From: Chelonoidis abingdonii
Lineage: Eukaryota; Chordata; Testudines; Testudinidae
Assembly (NCBI RefSeq): GCF_003597395.2
Contig: NC_133769.1
Coordinates: 179,681,200-179,745,199, forward strand
DNA: 64,000 nucleotides
Reading direction: 5' to 3'
Positions 59,915 through 64,000 of this stretch are shown one piece after another. A program made the position numbers and the translations under genes. Numbering within the stretch: position 1 is the stretch's first letter; every line of letters begins with the position of its first letter. The notes beneath the pieces are model-generated. The model was not told the DNA's origin and did not search any database. It worked only from the letters and a program-made list of their open reading frames with translations.

Positions 59915-60338
59915 CTGTCAGTTAATTGCTGTTAACAGGTGATTAACTCAAAGTAAAAGCTGCTTTTTTTTTTTATACATGCTAATTGCATAACTCTAAG
60001 ATGGGGCTTGGTGGCTGGGAGATATGGCCAGTCTTAAGGATGGATGAGGGGCAGCCACTCACCAAGGTGCCATGCACAGGGGGGCGCTGCTGCATGCATC
60101 TGGTGCCCCTGGTGAGCCAGGACTGGCTGGAGAGCTGCAGCAAGATGCAGCCCCTGTGCAACAGCACAGAGTCTGCCTTGAGCTGCAGGCCGAGTGCCAG
60201 GCACCACAAGCTGTAGCAGCAGCACAGAAATAACATCCAAAAATATTTAAAGAAATGGTATTCTATTATTAACGGTGTGATTAAAACTATCTTTTAATTT
60301 TGCAATTAATCATGCTTTCTAATCACTTGACAGCCCTA
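59915..60338. mobile_element. Non-autonomous relative of the 12-14 kb foldback hAT
   Basis: The left end CTGTCAGTTAATTGCTG and the right end CTAATCACTTGACAGCCCT are inverted relatives. The right subterminal text 'aatatttaaagaaatggtattctattatt' matches the arms of the 13-14.6 kb element. The centre (60000-60230) is GC-rich and unrelated, with shadow ORFs. It is about 424 bp. No clear 8-bp duplication remains. Confidence 0.65.
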
Positions 60339-61508
60339 AAAATTTTGTTTGCTTTCTTTGCTACTGATTGCAGTTAGTTTAGAATTTGGTGATGTATACA
60401 TGTATTCAAATCATTCCTCCCATTGTGCATTTGTGGTTGGTGGGAGCAGTTTAATGACATATCAAAGGAAAGTCAAGCCCATGTTTCTCAGACAGGAATT
60501 ACTCTAGTACCTCCAGTCATACATCCAGCAATTAATTACAACAGCACTACACTATTTAGTGCTTCTCTTTAGGGGGGAAGGGATAATATTACACAGTGAC
60601 ACTGTGGGGGCTGTTTAGGAAAACTGCATGTAAATAACCAGATGTACTAGGAGAGGAAGGCTATTGCATAACGCCAAGGGAGCCTTAATGGCTATAAATG
60701 ATGAAGGGCCTGAGTTTTACATACTAACTAAAACATGGCATCTCTAGTAATGCAGTGCTCCTTACTACTTTCCTAGGGTAATGAGGTCAGAGAAGAAGAG
60801 TGTTACCACTTAAATCAACAGCACTTCTACAGTAACCGGTGTATTCCTAGAGTGCTCTTACTGAGTACAAGTTGCCATGATCCTTCCCAGCTTGTGAAAG
60901 CTGCAAGCATAGGCTAGAGTAGTTCACTAAACTTCCCTGTTAAATTGAGAAGTAAAATTCACGTAGGAGTTCATTGAGTGTACATTCCCATGCTTAATCT
61001 GGGTTTGGTGTAGTTGTATGCTCAAAGCACATTTCCATATGTATCATGACGGTAGGAAGGGATTTCAGCAACCTCTTTACTGCCTTGGAAATGGGAGAGG
61101 ACTGTATACACTATCAGTGGACTAGAGTACTTAAGTCCCAAGCAGCATGTTTGCACTAAGGTGAGATAAGGAAGGAGATGATCGCTTCTGTGCAGAGCAT
61201 GGCTATCATGGTGAGAATAAGGAAAAGAGGCAACAGTATATTGGTTTCAACATAAACACCAACGGAGGCACCATGGAGAGTGTCATCTCTAGAAGCAGGC
61301 TGCAGCTTATCTGACGTACTCCAGCATTTTGCTATTAGGGGAAAATATCACTCCCCCTCCATGTCCACAGCAGCAGGTCAGGCCAAAGCTTCCGTCCTTA
61401 GCTATCTTCAGCCACCTTCACAGTGAGAGACAATCTCTAAGTGCCTTTGTATTCAGACAATAGTTCATACAGGCAGATGCACTACCCAGCTGTGAGGTTG
61501 AGTTACTC
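60339..61508. other. Intergenic DNA, nothing recognised
   Basis: I see no exon or repeat boundary here. Confidence 0.45.
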
Positions 61509-61680
61509 GGGGAGAGGATAGCTCAGTGGCTTGCATATTGGCCTGCTAAACCCAGAGCTGTGAGTTCAATCCTTGAAGGGGGCCACTTAAGGATTTGGGG
61601 CAAAATCAGTACTTTGTTCTGCTAGTGAAGGCAGGGGGCTGGACTCAATGACCTTTCAGGGTCCCTTCCAGCTCTGAGAT
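61509..61680 (+). mobile_element. tRNA-derived SINE with CR1-like 3' tail
   Basis: The head starts GGGGAGAGGATAGCTCAGTGG, with a pol III A-box-like TAGCTCAGTGG at 61519 and a B-box GAGTTCAATCC at 61562-61572. The tail 'ctggactcaatgacctttca' followed by 'gggtcccttccagctctgag' is a CR1 3' end. This is the layout of the turtle (Cry I-type, tRNA-Lys-like) SINEs. It sits 3' of the ACP6 stop, antisense to ACP6. Confidence 0.8.
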
Positions 61681-61720
61681 TGTGTGTGTGTGTGGGTGTG
61701 TGTGTGTGTACACACACACA
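61681..61720. repeat. TG/CA microsatellite after the SINE
   Basis: A (TG)n run with one interruption is followed directly by (AC)n, giving a self-complementary tract. It lies where the SINE tail repeat would be. Confidence 0.8.
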
Positions 61721-61890
61721 TTGCACACTACCTTGTCTTGCTGGAAATGCACGAGTTAGCAGCAGTGCATACAGACCAGCAGAATCCTGCATCTGGCATG
61801 AACAGGTCTAGTAACCGTCATAGCAACTTGTCAGATGGAGAGAGGGAGGAAAGAATTCAAACACCAAAGATTGAAGGCAGGAAACTGAGT

Positions 61891-61896
61891 TTTATT
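61891..61896 (-). promoter_or_regulatory. ACP6: Candidate ACP6 polyadenylation signal
   Basis: The minus strand reads AATAAA only 10 nt after the ACP6 stop codon at 61907-61909. No other AATAAA was seen on this strand before the SINE, so it could give a very short 3' UTR. Confidence 0.4.
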
Positions 61897-61906
61897 TAAA
61901 TACTAC

Positions 61907-62044
61907 TTATGAATTAGTTTGGTTCTTGTCCATCTGGGAGCAAAGGACACTGTACTCCTTTGGATTTACAGCATAGTGTGATAGAGCATTTAGAAATTCC
62001 TCCAGCGGGCAGAGACCTGCTCTGCATCCTCTCACCAATTGTTC
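61907..62044 (-). CDS. ACP6: ACP6 terminal coding exon
   Basis: The acceptor CCCTGCAG precedes 62044. It reads [20 protein letters not shown], then [17 protein letters not shown], and ends DKNQTNS with stop TAA at 61909-61907. It is aligned with the human C-terminus except for the last few residues. Confidence 0.92.
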   Translation of the reverse strand, partial: EQLVRGCRAGLCPLEEFLNALSHYAVNPKEYSVLCSQMDKNQTNS

Positions 62045-63646
62045 CTGCAGGGGGACAATCAAGTTCAAGTTCACACACATTTAATAAATAAATTCTTATG
62101 TTGCCAAAACCCCTTTTGTATGATTTCAAACAGGTGAAGTTGAGGCAGTGGTTAAAGAACTTTGCCAAAAGATCCCACTGAATCAGTGGCCAGGTCAAAG
62201 ATAATTAGGCTCCTGCCTACCCATCTTGTGGCTGAATATTTTATCATGTTCCCTCTGAAAATGCAATCAAAATCTGTCTCATTCCACAGCTTAGTGGGCT
62301 GGAAATCTGCTGCAAGACCCTCTATCTAGCCACTTGTATTGCAGAGCCACCATTGAGTCCTTACCTCTCCATGGTAAGACAGATGTACAAACCATTCTTT
62401 GGATTGCTGATGCTGATACAGTTCCACTGTCACATCTGCGGCATAGGGTGGCCACTTGTGATCAAAGATCCCCAGTGCCATCAACAGAGGAATGAGAGTA
62501 ACATCATGAGCAGCATAGAGCATGAGCTTTCTGGGGGAGGGAGAGAGATACTAAAATAAACATTTTGCATTTATTTCTCTGGATGTCTAGCTACCACCCT
62601 GCATGCCTTTGCATGATGGATTAGCTTTTAAAACTCATTTAATAGTTAAATACACAGCTGTTCCTTTACTCATACACACTCGATGTCTATGTCAATTGGC
62701 TCTTTACATGTGCAGCCAGTCACTGATGGCAGCTAGAGAGACAATTATATTGCCCTGTACCTGGCCTCTGTAGCAGGAGATGATGGATCCATTGCTTTCA
62801 TTATATTCTCATGTACAGCATAGAGAAGAGGACCAACACACATCTGGAGAACCTCCCTAGAACAGATGGAATTGGAAATTAGCCTGAACAAAAAACTCTG
62901 GGCCACACGAAGAAAGAGTTGAAGAACTCTTGATCTGTCCCTTATTTCACTTCCCCGTTTTGTTTGCTCTGATATACGGATACTCAACCTAGGGGTTGTG
63001 ACTTGTACTGGTCTCACGACTATACCCTCCACTTCTGTATGGCTTGAAGGAAAGGGGGAATTCTGAAACATTTTTGTTTTAATGCAGGGCCAACATGTTT
63101 AGAACCACAGCCCTAATAAAAGGGGAAGTGTCCCCATCACCAGAGAAGAGTTGCTGGGCATTGCAGCTGGGGGCTGTTTTTTTTTTTTAAAGGGAAAAAC
63201 ACTGTTTCCTTTGGCAGTAAGTTAGCCTATCATCTTTTACGAACAATTGTGAAAGTGACTCAGCTGTGTATATCAGCTAATTTGTTCTGCAAGTCACGTG
63301 CTGCAGGCCTACAAGGTGCTCTTCGCACTACTATCAACCACTCTTTGCAGCCCTGCTGTGCGTTACAGGTGATGCTCCACTGGGATAATTCTCTGCCTGG
63401 TGGAAATCAGATTCCACGAGTCTGGAATGACATCCTGTAAAAGGGATTCTTTGCTCATCCAGACCCAGTCTTCCCGCTTCCCCCTTCAACCTAGTGAAGT
63501 GCAGAACTGTCCTTCAGGCTGGGGGCTGGAGATATGAGACATCACCTTGAATTATGTTCCAGGATGTAAATCATTGAGTCGATGGATCGACGCTCAATCA
63601 TTTTCAGGAAGTTCTTCAGCACAGGGCAGCTGGGCAAGTCATGTAC
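61907..63646 (-). CDS. ACP6: ACP6, last four coding exons (partial, 5' end outside window)
   Basis: ACP6 is a histidine-acid-phosphatase-family enzyme that dephosphorylates lysophosphatidic acid in mitochondria. The exons, in reading order, are 63646-63546, 62856-62761, 62530-62365 and 62044-61907. They total 501 nt (166 residues plus stop). Text such as [58 protein letters not shown] and [17 protein letters not shown] follows human ACP6. The catalytic HD pair of the family lies in YAAHDVT (H at 62508-62506, D at 62505-62503). The N-terminal RHG motif lies beyond the right edge. All junctions have AG/GT and consistent phases. The gene is convergent with BCL9, as in human. Confidence 0.94.
62365..62530 (-). 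CDS. ACP6: ACP6 exon with the catalytic HD motif
   Basis: The acceptor CCTCCCCCAG precedes 62530. It reads [20 protein letters not shown], then [20 protein letters not shown], and ends LSYHGE, with donor GTAAGG. The H-D pair is the C-terminal catalytic signature of histidine acid phosphatases. Confidence 0.95.
62761..62856 (-). CDS. ACP6: ACP6 exon encoding [20 protein letters not shown]
   Basis: The acceptor TTCTAG precedes 62856. The first base completes an Arg codon, the exon reads [20 protein letters not shown], and it ends SPATEA plus AG. The donor is GTACAG. Confidence 0.9.
63546..63646 (-). CDS. ACP6: ACP6 exon encoding [16 protein letters not shown]
   Basis: The acceptor CTTTCAG lies just above 63646. 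It starts in phase 0 with [20 protein letters not shown] and ends ILEHNS plus AG. The donor GTGATG occupies the bases below 63546. Confidence 0.88.
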
Positions 63647-63891
63647 CTGAAAGAACATGTGGGGTGTAAGATCCAGTGTGCAGCCACCCAAAAGCAGGTA
63701 CCGATGACACACTCGCACCTAAACACAGGCGTTCATGGGCTAAGTTTCACAATATGTACACTCCACAGGCCTGCACTTACTGTAGGAAACTAACTTGTGA
63801 TGGGTGTTGTAGGTTTTTGTTTTCATTTGTATTTTTTTTGGGATGGGGTGGGGTGTTAATATAAGGAGCTGGCCCTTATACCACCTGCAAG

Positions 63892-64000
63892 TGTCATAAA
63901 CAGATGGTTAAGGGTTAATGTCTCTTTTACCTGTAAAGGGTTAAGAAGCTCAGTAAACCTGGCTGACACCTGACCAGAGGACCAATAGGGGGACAAGATA
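63892..64000 (+). mobile_element. Start of a second TGTCATAA-type LTR (cut by window edge)
   Basis: It opens TGTCATAAACAGATGGTTAA and follows the same course as the LTR at 32726 ('agggttaatgt', 'cacctgtaaagggttaa' variants, 'ctgaccagaggaccaat'). The window ends 109 bp into it. It lies in an ACP6 intron. Confidence 0.75.

Noticed and set aside
61509..61580. Possible functional tRNA gene
   Set aside because: A and B boxes are present, but the cloverleaf is incomplete and the sequence runs into a CR1-like tail, so it is a SINE head.
1..64000. CRISPR array, prokaryotic operon, phage or plasmid features
   Set aside because: No regularly spaced identical repeats, ribosome-binding sites or dense ORF layout. 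Introns, a CpG island and vertebrate repeats show nuclear eukaryotic DNA.

Overview
The window is vertebrate nuclear DNA, most likely from a turtle. Signs of this are two long CR1 LINEs, a tRNA-derived SINE with a CR1-like 3' tail, many hAT, Harbinger-type and Tc1/mariner-type miniature elements, and a TGTCATAA-ended LTR family. I also recognise several of these repeat families from turtle sequence. The species assignment is inference. No prokaryotic, CRISPR or operon-like structure is present.

Two protein genes can be supported, in tail-to-tail arrangement. BCL9, the Wnt/beta-catenin co-activator that bridges beta-catenin and Pygopus, lies on the + strand. Its likely CpG-island promoter and first noncoding exon are at about 18.1-19.0 kb. 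A further probable noncoding exon lies at 41.28 kb. Seven coding exons run from 44445 to 55153, and a 3' UTR reaches an AATAAA at 56201. The seven segments sum to 4275 nt, encoding 1424 residues plus a stop, so the gene appears intact. The last four coding exons of ACP6 (lysophosphatidic acid phosphatase type 6, histidine acid phosphatase family) lie on the - strand at 61907-63646. Its 5' part is beyond the right edge. The BCL9-ACP6 convergent order matches human 1q21.

Layout: 1-18 kb is upstream intergenic DNA rich in decayed transposons. Its main feature is a composite hAT element at 12.25-14.61 kb with inverted arms of about 500 bp and a second, GC-rich hAT-like element inserted at its left tip. 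From 18 to 19.4 kb there is a CpG island followed by a G-rich minisatellite. From 19 to 44 kb is the long 5' intron region of BCL9, holding two CR1 LINEs (one carrying nested insertions, including a solo LTR) and many miniature elements. From 44 to 56 kb is the BCL9 coding region. From 56 to 62 kb is intergenic DNA with repeats, and from 62 to 64 kb is the end of ACP6.

I found no clear previously undescribed system. The points most worth checking are two upstream ORFs in the BCL9 leader, the nested foldback hAT composite, the three-level nested insertion in CR1, an inverted tandem array inside a mariner-like element, and a very short candidate 3' UTR for ACP6.
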